A DNA stretch of 64,000 nt from Arthrobacter_H rhombi (GTDB taxonomy: Bacteria > Actinomycetota > Actinomycetes > Actinomycetales > Micrococcaceae), in NCBI RefSeq assembly GCF_039526245.1, contig NZ_BAAAIV010000005.1, forward strand, positions 186,001 through 250,000, written 5' to 3'. The notes beneath the pieces are model-generated. The model saw only the letters and a list, made by a program, of their open reading frames with translations. It ran no database searches and had not been told where the DNA came from. Positions 9,198 to 16,808 of this stretch are shown one piece after another. Both the position numbers and the translations under genes were made by a program. The number at the start of each line of letters is the position of its first letter. The first letter of the stretch is position 1.

Positions 9198-9401
9198 GTG
9201 GCTGTTCCCAAGCGGAAGATGTCCCGCTCGAATACCCGCGCCCGTCGGTCCCAGTGGAAGGCAACTGCGCCCAACCTGGTAAAGACCGTTGAGAACGGCC
9301 GCGTGACCTACAGCCTGCCGCATCAGGCCAAGGTCGTGACCGACTCCGCCGGCACCGAGCTGTTCCTTGAATACAAGGGGCGCAAGGTAGCAGACGCTTA
9401 A
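9198..9401 (+). CDS. rpmF: Large ribosomal subunit protein bL32
   Basis: 67 residues starting at GTG: AVPKRKMSRSNTRARRSQWK is the classic bL32 N-terminus. bL32 is a small basic protein of the 50S subunit near the peptidyl-transferase region. Length is typical of actinobacterial bL32. The usual zinc cysteines of C+ paralogues are absent (the C-terminal half has none), so this is the zinc-independent C- form. Translation is probably coupled to the DUF177 gene two bases upstream, and rnc follows after nine bases. Confidence 0.97.
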   Translation: MAVPKRKMSRSNTRARRSQWKATAPNLVKTVENGRVTYSLPHQAKVVTDSAGTELFLEYKGRKVADA

Positions 9402-9410
9402 TAACGTCTG

Positions 9411-10127
9411 ATGCCTTCAACAGAAGAGCTTTTGAAGCGTCTCGGGGTCTCCATTGACCCCGAGACGCTTCGTCTTGCGCTCACACACCGGTCCTATGCC
9501 TACGAGCATGGCGGTCTACCCACCAACGAACGTCTTGAGTTTCTCGGCGATTCGGTGCTCGGTTATGCCGTCACGGACCACCTCTACCGCACCTATCCCG
9601 ATCTGCCGGAAGGTGACCTGGCCAAACGGCGCTCCGCCGTTGTGAGCACCCGGGCATTGGCCGGAATAGCGCGCAGCCTGGACGTCGGTCAACACATCCT
9701 CCTGGGCCAGGGCGAGCGGCTCACCCAAGGTGCGGACAAATCGTCCATTTTGGCCGACACCATGGAGGCCCTGATTGGTGCCACCTTCATCAGCGAAGGC
9801 CCCGATACGGCTCAGGCCTTGGTCATGAGATTGGTCGGCCCACTGTTACTCGACGTCGAGAATCTCGGCGCCGGCACCGACTGGAAGACGGCTATCCAGG
9901 AAATTTCCGCGGCTCGCAAGCTCGGCAATATCGAATACGCGATCACCGGCACAGGACCAGATCATGCACGCGTCTTCGAAGCGACCTTGAACATCGGTAA
10001 GACATCGTATGGCACAGGTACGGGGCCCTCGAAGAAAGAAGCGGAACAGGAAGCTGCTGCGGTTTCCTACCGGCTTCTGGTTCCCTCCGCGTCGAATGAC
10101 TCCGCCGGAACCAGTACGGATCCTTAA
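9411..10127 (+). CDS. rnc: Ribonuclease III
   Basis: 238 residues. The signature NERLEFLGDSVLG (near 40-52) and DTMEALIGA (near 117) carry the metal-binding acidic residues of the RNase III domain. A double-stranded RNA-binding domain covers about 158-226, with the typical GPSKKEAEQEAA end. It cleaves double-stranded RNA, including the 30S rRNA precursor, as a homodimer in the cytoplasm. The ATG at 9411 lies nine bases after the rpmF stop. mutM starts three bases after the rnc stop, so rpmF-rnc-mutM are almost certainly co-transcribed. Confidence 0.97.
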   Translation: MPSTEELLKRLGVSIDPETLRLALTHRSYAYEHGGLPTNERLEFLGDSVLGYAVTDHLYRTYPDLPEGDLAKRRSAVVSTRALAGIARSLDVGQHILLGQGERLTQGADKSSILADTMEALIGATFISEGPDTAQALVMRLVGPLLLDVENLGAGTDWKTAIQEISAARKLGNIEYAITGTGPDHARVFEATLNIGKTSYGTGTGPSKKEAEQEAAAVSYRLLVPSASNDSAGTSTDP

Positions 10128-10130
10128 CGA

Positions 10131-11060
10131 ATGCCCGAACTCCCCGAAGTCGAGGTGGTCCGTCGCGGACTGGAATCCTGGGTCTGTGGTCGGGGCATAG
10201 AGAGTGCGCAGGTTCATGACCCACGGTCGGTTCGACGCCATGTCGGAGGGCCGGCGGACTTTGAGGAAACCATCACCGGGACGACCATCACGGAAGCCGT
10301 GCGTCGGGGAAAATTCCTCTGGATGCCTCTCGCGGGTCTCCCCGAGAACGCGGCGCTCGTAGCGCACTTGGGGATGAGCGGCCAATTGCTGGTGGAAGAG
10401 AGCGACGCAGAGCGAGAAAAGCACCTCAAGGTCACCCTCCAGTTGGAAGCCGTCTCGGGAAAGCCCGCAGAACTTCGTTTCATCGACCAAAGGATCTTCG
10501 GTGGGCTTTTTCTGTCGAACTTGGTCTCCACCTCCGATGGGGCCCCAGGTGGCCTCGGGTCGATCCTCACCAGCATTCCGGAAGCTGCGGCGCATATTGC
10601 CCGTGACGTCCTGGATCCCGCGTTCGACATCGAGCTGTTCCACAGACGCCTGCGGGCGCGGCGCACCGGCATCAAGCGGGCAATCCTCGATCAGAACCTG
10701 GTTTCGGGTGTCGGCAACATCTACGCTGACGAAGCCCTATGGCAGGCCCGCATGCATTATGCGCGTCCCACGGACACCATGCGACGATCTGACACCGAGC
10801 ACCTGGTCCAGGCATTGCGTGCCATCATGACCCGCGCATTGGATGCCGGCGGAACCAGTTTCGATCAGCTATATGTCAACGTCAACGGAGCGTCTGGATA
10901 CTTCTCGCGGTCACTCAATGCCTACGGACGAAGTGGACAACCATGTACTCGGTGCGGTGACGGGGGAGTGGCTTCGCAAATCCGGCGAGACGCGTTCATG
11001 GGACGGTCCTCCTACACCTGCCCAACGTGCCAAAAAGTGCCCCGCAACGCGCGGTTTTAG
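10131..11060 (+). CDS. mutM: Formamidopyrimidine-DNA glycosylase
   Basis: 309 residues. MPELPEVE supplies the catalytic Pro2/Glu3 (Pro1/Glu2 after Met removal), RRGKFLW holds the conserved lysine, and the C-terminus has the zinc finger C-x2-C...C-x2-C (CTRCGDGG ... CPTCQ). The H2TH region, with NLVSGVGNIYADEALW, is intact. It removes 8-oxoguanine and other oxidised purines and nicks the strand by beta,delta-elimination. It is slightly longer than E. coli Fpg. The 3' end overlaps the convergent serine hydrolase gene by four bases. Confidence 0.97.
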   Translation: MPELPEVEVVRRGLESWVCGRGIESAQVHDPRSVRRHVGGPADFEETITGTTITEAVRRGKFLWMPLAGLPENAALVAHLGMSGQLLVEESDAEREKHLKVTLQLEAVSGKPAELRFIDQRIFGGLFLSNLVSTSDGAPGGLGSILTSIPEAAAHIARDVLDPAFDIELFHRRLRARRTGIKRAILDQNLVSGVGNIYADEALWQARMHYARPTDTMRRSDTEHLVQALRAIMTRALDAGGTSFDQLYVNVNGASGYFSRSLNAYGRSGQPCTRCGDGGVASQIRRDAFMGRSSYTCPTCQKVPRNARF

Positions 11061-11872
11061 CTCTGGAATTCGGCTAGGACAGCGTCGTTGAAGGGGGTCC
11101 ACGCTTCGACGGCCCAGGGGCCGAAGTTCCGGTCCGTTAGCGCCACGCAGGCCAAACCCGCCGGCGGATCGACCCAGAGGAATGTACCCGATTGACCGAA
11201 ATGCCCGAACGTCTGGGGCGAATTTTGAACGCCGGTCCAATGCGGGGACTTGCCATCACGCAGTTCGAACCCGAGCCCCCAGTCGTTGGGTTGTTGACGG
11301 CCGTAGCCGGGGAGAACACCAGCCACTCCAGGGAACTGCACAGTCGTTGCATCGATCAGGCTGGAGGCGGCGATCAACGTCGGCCGTTGGAGTTCGGCAG
11401 CAAAACGCGCCAGATCGTCCGCCGTGGAGACCGCGTCAGCGGCTGGGGAACCCTCCAAGGACGTTGATTCCATGCCCAGCGGGAGAAGAACTGCCTCGGC
11501 CAGATAGTCGGAGAAATTGATACCCGTTTCGTTCTCCAGTGTCCGGCCGAGGGTCTCGAAACCGCTATTGGAATAGATTCTCCGTGTTCCCGGGGCCGCG
11601 CGAATGGTTTCGGAGGCGAAGTCATAGCCGCTGACATGGGCCAGCAGGTGGTGCGCTGTCGACCCGTCTGGCCCGGCTGGCAGGTCCAGAGTCAGGGCCT
11701 GCTCTTCCAAGGCCACCAGAAGTGCATAGGTGGTAAGCAGCTTGGTCACCGACGCGAGTGGAAAAGCCCTTCCCATGTCGCCATGGCTGGCCAGTATGCT
11801 GCCGTCTGAGGACATGACAGCCGCGACAGCGTGTGGCACAGGCCAGGAGTCGATGTGTTCCAGGAAAGTCAT
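11057..11872 (-). CDS. Serine hydrolase of the beta-lactamase/penicillin-binding fold
   Basis: 271 residues with the class C beta-lactamase/PBP-like triad: SVTK (SxxK, near 47-50), YSN (near 125) and HFGQSG (HxG, near 233). No signal peptide or membrane helix is visible, so it looks cytoplasmic, unlike most PBPs. The start is ATG at 11872, with AAGGG five bases upstream; an open frame continues upstream to 11971 but would overlap oleD. It lies only 10 bases after oleD in the same orientation, so it is the fourth gene of the ole operon. Substrate unknown. Family members act as esterases, D-amino peptidases or beta-lactamases. Its place beside beta-lactone-making enzymes is suggestive. Confidence 0.85.
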   Translation of the reverse strand: MTFLEHIDSWPVPHAVAAVMSSDGSILASHGDMGRAFPLASVTKLLTTYALLVALEEQALTLDLPAGPDGSTAHHLLAHVSGYDFASETIRAAPGTRRIYSNSGFETLGRTLENETGINFSDYLAEAVLLPLGMESTSLEGSPAADAVSTADDLARFAAELQRPTLIAASSLIDATTVQFPGVAGVLPGYGRQQPNDWGLGFELRDGKSPHWTGVQNSPQTFGHFGQSGTFLWVDPPAGLACVALTDRNFGPWAVEAWTPFNDAVLAEFQS

Positions 11873-11882
11873 GGTTGCCCTT

Positions 11883-12929
11883 CTAGACAGTGTGCTCTTC
11901 TGAACCATCGGCAGGACCAACGGGAGCGGATCCACCGTAGTGCGCCGCGAGTCGTGCCAGACCATCATCAATGGTTACGGAAGGAGTCCAATCCAGGAGC
12001 TCACGGGTGCTCCGCTGGTCGAACCAGTGGGCTGTGGAGAGCTGTTCGGCGAGGAATTCCGTCATGGGCGGTTCGTCACTGACCCACCCTCTGCGTAGCG
12101 CAACCACCCAGGCCTTCTCGATGACTGAACCAGCTACGCGGGCGATCGAACCCGGGACACTGAAGCGTGGAGCGGGAACACCACCGGCCGCGCAGATTCC
12201 AGCCATCAGTTCGCCCACCGGGCGTGGCTCGCCGTTGGTGATTACCAAAGATCGCCCGTGGGTCGATTCGATTCGTTCCAATGACTGGACGATCGCCCCT
12301 GCGGCATTGTCAACGTAGGTGGTATCTATCAGAGCGGTGCCGCCGTCGAGCAAGGGCAACCGGCCTGACCGGGCCCGATCGATGACACGTTCCACCAACT
12401 GGGTATCGCCCGGGCCCCACACGACATGGGGCCGGACAACGGCGACGCGGAAATCAGGCGCGTCAGCGGCAAGGGCGAGTACCTCGGCGGCTGCCTTGGA
12501 CCGCGCATAGTTCCCGCGTGCGGCGTCGGGATCCGCAGGGCCGGCACCCTCACCCACGATGGAAGTGCCTAGATGGGCGACTGACGGTGAGGAGACGAAA
12601 ACGAAGTCAGGAACGCCGACGGCACGGGCTGCGCTCAGGAGGAGGCGGGTTCCTTCGATGTTGGTGGCAACGAACTCATCCCACTCTCCAGTGAAGGATA
12701 CTTTCGCAGCAAGGTGCAGGACGGCGTCCACACCATCCACCGCCCGGGCTACAGCGTTGGCGTCGGCAACGGAGCCTTGGACCAATTCCGTACCCGCAAG
12801 AGTCGACGACCCGCGCTGAAAGGTCCGGACCCGGTATCCCCGGGAGAGCAATTCGTCGCAGACAGCCCGTCCGAGCATTCCGCTGGCTCCGGTGACGAGT
12901 ACGAATCGGCTGTGCCGTACGCCGGTCAC
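11883..12929 (-). CDS. oleD: OleD: NAD(P)H-dependent 2-alkyl-3-ketoacid reductase
   Basis: 348 residues of the extended short-chain dehydrogenase / 3-beta-HSD family. VTGASGMLG near the N-terminus is the TGxxGxxG nucleotide-binding motif, and YARSK is the YxxxK catalytic pair. In head-to-head hydrocarbon synthesis OleD reduces the 2-alkyl-3-keto acid made by OleA to the 2-alkyl-3-hydroxy acid. The start is GTG at 12929, overlapping the oleBC stop by four bases (GTGA), a typical coupling arrangement. A longer upstream frame is ignored because it lies inside oleBC and lacks family similarity. Identification rests on the family plus the flanking oleA and oleBC. Confidence 0.9.
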   Translation of the reverse strand: MTGVRHSRFVLVTGASGMLGRAVCDELLSRGYRVRTFQRGSSTLAGTELVQGSVADANAVARAVDGVDAVLHLAAKVSFTGEWDEFVATNIEGTRLLLSAARAVGVPDFVFVSSPSVAHLGTSIVGEGAGPADPDAARGNYARSKAAAEVLALAADAPDFRVAVVRPHVVWGPGDTQLVERVIDRARSGRLPLLDGGTALIDTTYVDNAAGAIVQSLERIESTHGRSLVITNGEPRPVGELMAGICAAGGVPAPRFSVPGSIARVAGSVIEKAWVVALRRGWVSDEPPMTEFLAEQLSTAHWFDQRSTRELLDWTPSVTIDDGLARLAAHYGGSAPVGPADGSEEHTV

Positions 12930-15559
12930 AACCGGACGCCCTTCTGGCCGGAGAGCATGGACCCGGCCCAGTCGGAGAGCGCGCTGCGGTCGATCTTCGA
13001 GTTGTGCCGAATATCGGTGGGCATGTCCTGGACGGTGAGGACGGCGGAAACGGGGATACCGGTTCGCTCCAGCACGACACTGCGTACTCTCTGGGTCTGA
13101 GCGGGGTCCAAAAGTCCGGATCGTCGGGACTTCGGATCGGTTTCGACGATGACGACGACTGCCTGCGTGCCGACGGGACCCACGCCCACGACGGCGGCGC
13201 GACGTATCCCGGCTACAGACTCGGTGGCCAGCTCGGCTGCCACCGGCGTCCGGACGCCATCGGGTGTGGTGATGATGTGTCCCAGCCGTCCCTGGACCCA
13301 CAGTCGTCCGTCCGCATCAAGCTCACCAACGTCGCCGGTGTGGTGCCAACCCGGATGGATGGCACTCGCCTGCTCGGTGATCCAGAGGCGGTCATAGCGG
13401 TCCTTGACATGTGGAGCGCTGACGACGATTTCTCCGAGGACAGACGGCTCCTCGCTGAGTTCTTCCGTGACGGATCCATCCGCGGCGAGCGGGGCGATTC
13501 TGACACGCGCTCCGGCCACTGGGGCGCCGACGCACACACCATCTCCTTCTCCGGCCGCAAGGATGCCCTCGAGACTGATATCCGTCACGGGCAGGGCCTC
13601 GGTCATCCCATACGGAGTGTGGACTCTTGCCTGGGGTGCGAGTTGCTGGACTTCCTGCAGCAGTTTTGCCCCCAAGGGGGCGCCCGCCGAAAGGAGGAGG
13701 TCCACTTGTTCTAAGGCAGCCCGTTGCACGGTGTCCATTTCAGCGGAGGTGGCCAGCACATTGACCAGCGCCGCCGGAGAGGCGAAGACAATCGTTGCCC
13801 CGATAGCCGCCGCGGCATCGGCCAGAGCCGCGGCAGTCAGCGTGCGGGGCGAAGTGACATCCATGTCTGGAGTGACCGACACGGCGCCCAACGCCGGCCC
13901 GAGCAGGGCGAACGGAGCAAAACCGGCGACTAGTGCGTCGCCCGGCTTCAGCCCGTACGTAGCCTGCAGCGTGTCCCGCATCGCGGCAAGCTGGCGGTGC
14001 GTGTAGACGACTCCCTTGGCCGGTCCGGTGGACCCGGAGGTGAACAGCACTGCGGCATCTGCATCCGGATGGGCTCCGACAAACGGAGTGCTGTCTTTGC
14101 CCATGAGACGGGTGCCTGCCCGTTCGAGGTCACTGACGCTAGCGGTGACGCCGAGCAGCCGGCGTTTGGCAGGGGAGACGTCGCCCACGGCGATCCGCTG
14201 ACCGGGCCAGTTGAGAGCACGGGCACCAACCAGCGCACGTTCGATGCCGATCAGGTAGCCGGGGCCGGCACCTCGAATGGCCCGGCCGAGGCCGCGTGTG
14301 CCCAGCCCAGCATCGGCGACGACGATGACGGCGCCCAGGCGAAGGCAGGCATAGATGAGGGCGGTGAGTTCGGAACTCGGAGGGACCAGCAGGTTGACCC
14401 GGTCACCGCGACGCACGCCGAGATCCGCAAGGCCATGGGCGATGGCGTCCACTCGGTGGGCAAGCGAGGCCCAAGAGACCGATCGGGAGAGGCGGGGGGA
14501 ACCTGTTGCCGGCAACATGTCGACCACAGCATCGGTTTGGTCGGCTCGGCGCGCATCAAGTTCTGACAGCATGCTCCGGAATTCCGCGACGTTTTCAGCC
14601 GCGACGGGAACTGGGGCAGTGGCGTCCGGCGTCGGCAGGGAGGTGGCCAGCCACGCCAAGAGCGGCGTGGCGATGTCTCGGTCCTCCGGCAGTAGATGCC
14701 CGGCGAACTCGAAGCGGTGGACAGCGGCGTGCGGCAGTCGATCCATCAGATCGCGCAGGTACCGGTCGGAGAAGATGGGGTCGCGCGGGCCCCACATCAT
14801 CAGCGCCGGGACCCGCAGCGAAGAGATCTCCGCCGAGATGGCGTCCAGAGTGTCCCAGCTGGGGTGTCCCTGTTGGGCTGGAATGTCGGCTACAAAATTG
14901 GCGACCCCGGCGCGATCGGACGCTGTGAGGTAGGGCGCCATGAAGGCGGACTTCACCTCGGCCGTCAGCTGGGGATGGGCCAGCGAGTGGGTGACCTTCA
15001 GGAACGCCGAGGTGGTCTGCGTGCCCCACCGGTGGACTGCGGGGTTCAACGCCAAGGACAGCGCCGGCGGAAGCGTGAACCCGGCAGGGTGCACTGCGGT
15101 GTTGGTCAGCACCACACCGGCGAGCAAATCGCGATGCCGCGTGGCCCACCCGAGCGAGATGAGTCCACCCCAGTCGTGCCCCAAGGTGATGACCGGTCCC
15201 GCTAGCTCCAGGGCATCGGTCAGGTCGCCCAAATCGCTGACCCGGTCTTCCAAGCGCCGAAACGTGTCAGTGCGCTCCGAGAAGCCCATGTCGAGCTGGT
15301 CGACGGCGATGACGCGCCAAGGAATTTCGGCTACCGTCGCTGCCTCGACGACGCTGCGCCAGAGGTAGGACCAGGTCGGATTGCCGTGGACGGCCAAGAT
15401 CGTTCCGGCCGGGCGTCGTCCTTGGGCTTCCAGGACTGAGCCGTTGTCCAGGATGTGCCACCGGTGGGTGGTGTCCGGACGGTCGCAGCCTGCCGTGGAG
15501 CGGACGGTGAGGAATTGGGAGAATTCGGGGCGAACCCCGGGCCAGTTCCGTCCTACCAC
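12926..15559 (-). CDS. oleBC: OleBC fusion: beta-lactone decarboxylase plus beta-lactone synthetase
   Basis: 877 residues. The N-terminal third is an alpha/beta-hydrolase of the haloalkane dehalogenase type, with HGNPTW near 57, nucleophile motif GHDWGG near 126 and FAGHLLPED near 286. This is OleB, which decarboxylates the beta-lactone to a cis-olefin. The rest is an AMP-forming ligase-like domain, with FTSGSTGPAKG near 506, YGMTEALP near 650 and a C-terminal DIRHNSKID lysine motif near 853. This is OleC, which closes the beta-lactone using ATP. B and C are separate proteins in Xanthomonas and Stenotrophomonas; the fusion is the actinobacterial form known from Micrococcus luteus. I chose the GTG at 15559, with GGAG five bases before it, overlapping the oleA stop. 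Confidence 0.92.
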   Translation of the reverse strand: MVGRNWPGVRPEFSQFLTVRSTAGCDRPDTTHRWHILDNGSVLEAQGRRPAGTILAVHGNPTWSYLWRSVVEAATVAEIPWRVIAVDQLDMGFSERTDTFRRLEDRVSDLGDLTDALELAGPVITLGHDWGGLISLGWATRHRDLLAGVVLTNTAVHPAGFTLPPALSLALNPAVHRWGTQTTSAFLKVTHSLAHPQLTAEVKSAFMAPYLTASDRAGVANFVADIPAQQGHPSWDTLDAISAEISSLRVPALMMWGPRDPIFSDRYLRDLMDRLPHAAVHRFEFAGHLLPEDRDIATPLLAWLATSLPTPDATAPVPVAAENVAEFRSMLSELDARRADQTDAVVDMLPATGSPRLSRSVSWASLAHRVDAIAHGLADLGVRRGDRVNLLVPPSSELTALIYACLRLGAVIVVADAGLGTRGLGRAIRGAGPGYLIGIERALVGARALNWPGQRIAVGDVSPAKRRLLGVTASVSDLERAGTRLMGKDSTPFVGAHPDADAAVLFTSGSTGPAKGVVYTHRQLAAMRDTLQATYGLKPGDALVAGFAPFALLGPALGAVSVTPDMDVTSPRTLTAAALADAAAAIGATIVFASPAALVNVLATSAEMDTVQRAALEQVDLLLSAGAPLGAKLLQEVQQLAPQARVHTPYGMTEALPVTDISLEGILAAGEGDGVCVGAPVAGARVRIAPLAADGSVTEELSEEPSVLGEIVVSAPHVKDRYDRLWITEQASAIHPGWHHTGDVGELDADGRLWVQGRLGHIITTPDGVRTPVAAELATESVAGIRRAAVVGVGPVGTQAVVVIVETDPKSRRSGLLDPAQTQRVRSVVLERTGIPVSAVLTVQDMPTDIRHNSKIDRSALSDWAGSMLSGQKGVRL

Positions 15560-16578
15560 GCCAGCTCCAACATAGCTGTGTTGAGCCCGGAACCGACGCC
15601 CATGCACAGCACCCGGTCGCCAGGATTCAACGAGTTGGCTTCCTGGGCCAGCGTCATTGGCAACGATGCGGGGCCGACGTTCCCCCACTTGGGGAACGTG
15701 ATCGGGACACGTTCCTTGACCAGGTCCACGGCCTTGATGATGGCGTTGGTGTAGGAATTCGAGACCTGGTGCGTGACATACCGGTCCATCGAGCCCCAGT
15801 TCCAGCCGTCCTGGTGTGCTTCGTCCCAGGCATCCACCACGAGTTTCAGGCCGTGGTCCAGCAGGCCCTTGGTGTCCGTGTACATGCCCTGGGGGCCGCC
15901 GACGCAGAGCTCATGGTGCTCGGTTCCTGCACGGGAGACGCCGCCGAGGATGCGGTGGGATCCGGGGTGTTCGTCGGCGCGTCCGATGACGGCTGCTGCG
16001 GCGCCGGAGCCCAACGTCAAGGTGGCGAATTCGCGCAGGTAGTCCTCGCGGGTGGAATCCTCGCGGTTCAGCCGATCAAAGGTCGGCTCCTGGGCGATTT
16101 GTGAATCTTCGCCGGCCACAATGAGGGCGTATTTGATCTGGCCGGAATCGATCATGTTTGCTGCCAAGGTCATCCCGTTCACGAATCCCAAGCAGGCGTT
16201 GGCCAGATCGAAGTTCATGGCAGAGGACGGCAGACCCAAGCCGTTGTGGACCTTGACGGCCACGGAGGGCTCCAGGTTCTTGCGGGTGACCGACGTGTTG
16301 ATGAGCAAGCCGATCTCATGGGGCTCGACTCCGGACTCCGCCAGGGCCTTGGAGCCGGCTTCCACGGCAGCGTCGTCGAATCCGGTCCCTTCGGGCCACC
16401 ACCGGCGTTCGCTCACGCCGGCAACGCGCTCGAGGAGCCTCTTCGACAGCCGGAGTCGCTTCAGGCTGGGTTCGAGGCGCTTGTCGAATTCACTGGACGT
16501 AACGACGACTGGTGCCTCCACACTGGTGACGGCAAGAATTGCCGAGTTGGTGTGTCGAAACGTTGCATTGCCGCTCAA
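15553..16578 (-). CDS. oleA: OleA: thiolase-fold enzyme condensing two acyl-CoAs
   Basis: 341 residues, FabH-like thiolase fold. NACLGFVNG holds the nucleophilic cysteine, THQVSN the histidine and GNVGPASLP the asparagine. NTSVTRKNLEPSV contains the glutamate known as the second base in OleA. OleA joins two fatty acyl-CoAs head to head to give a 2-alkyl-3-keto acid. The start is a TTG at 16578, with GAAGG upstream; it gives SGNATFRHTN, matching the family N-terminus, while the frame upstream to 16647 looks non-homologous. It is the first gene of the oleA-oleBC-oleD-hydrolase operon, divergent from smc. Confidence 0.92.
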   Translation of the reverse strand: MSGNATFRHTNSAILAVTSVEAPVVVTSSEFDKRLEPSLKRLRLSKRLLERVAGVSERRWWPEGTGFDDAAVEAGSKALAESGVEPHEIGLLINTSVTRKNLEPSVAVKVHNGLGLPSSAMNFDLANACLGFVNGMTLAANMIDSGQIKYALIVAGEDSQIAQEPTFDRLNREDSTREDYLREFATLTLGSGAAAAVIGRADEHPGSHRILGGVSRAGTEHHELCVGGPQGMYTDTKGLLDHGLKLVVDAWDEAHQDGWNWGSMDRYVTHQVSNSYTNAIIKAVDLVKERVPITFPKWGNVGPASLPMTLAQEANSLNPGDRVLCMGVGSGLNTAMLELAW

Positions 16579-16739
16579 TATCCAGCCTTCGTCCAAATGG
16601 GGATCCACGTGCCGCCCACGCATCCGACCGATGCGAAGACTCTCCAACCGTTAACTATGCACGCTGCCCCATGGTTCCCGCACATTCACCAGACGGCATG
16701 AACGATGCTTGTGACATTTCCCCCACCGTGTGGCAATCG

Positions 16740-16767
16740 TTGGCAGCCCGAACGAACGCAGTAGATT
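16740..16767 (+). promoter_or_regulatory. Candidate smc promoter in the oleA/smc divergent spacer
   Basis: TTGGCA (16740-16745) and TAGATT (16762-16767) with a 16-base spacer, about 40 bases before the smc GTG. The 230-base spacer must also carry the oleA promoter on the other strand, for which I see no convincing hexamers. Confidence 0.4.
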
Positions 16768-16808
16768 AGGAACATCGAATCGACAGTTCCGACAGCTGAA
16801 AGTACCCA

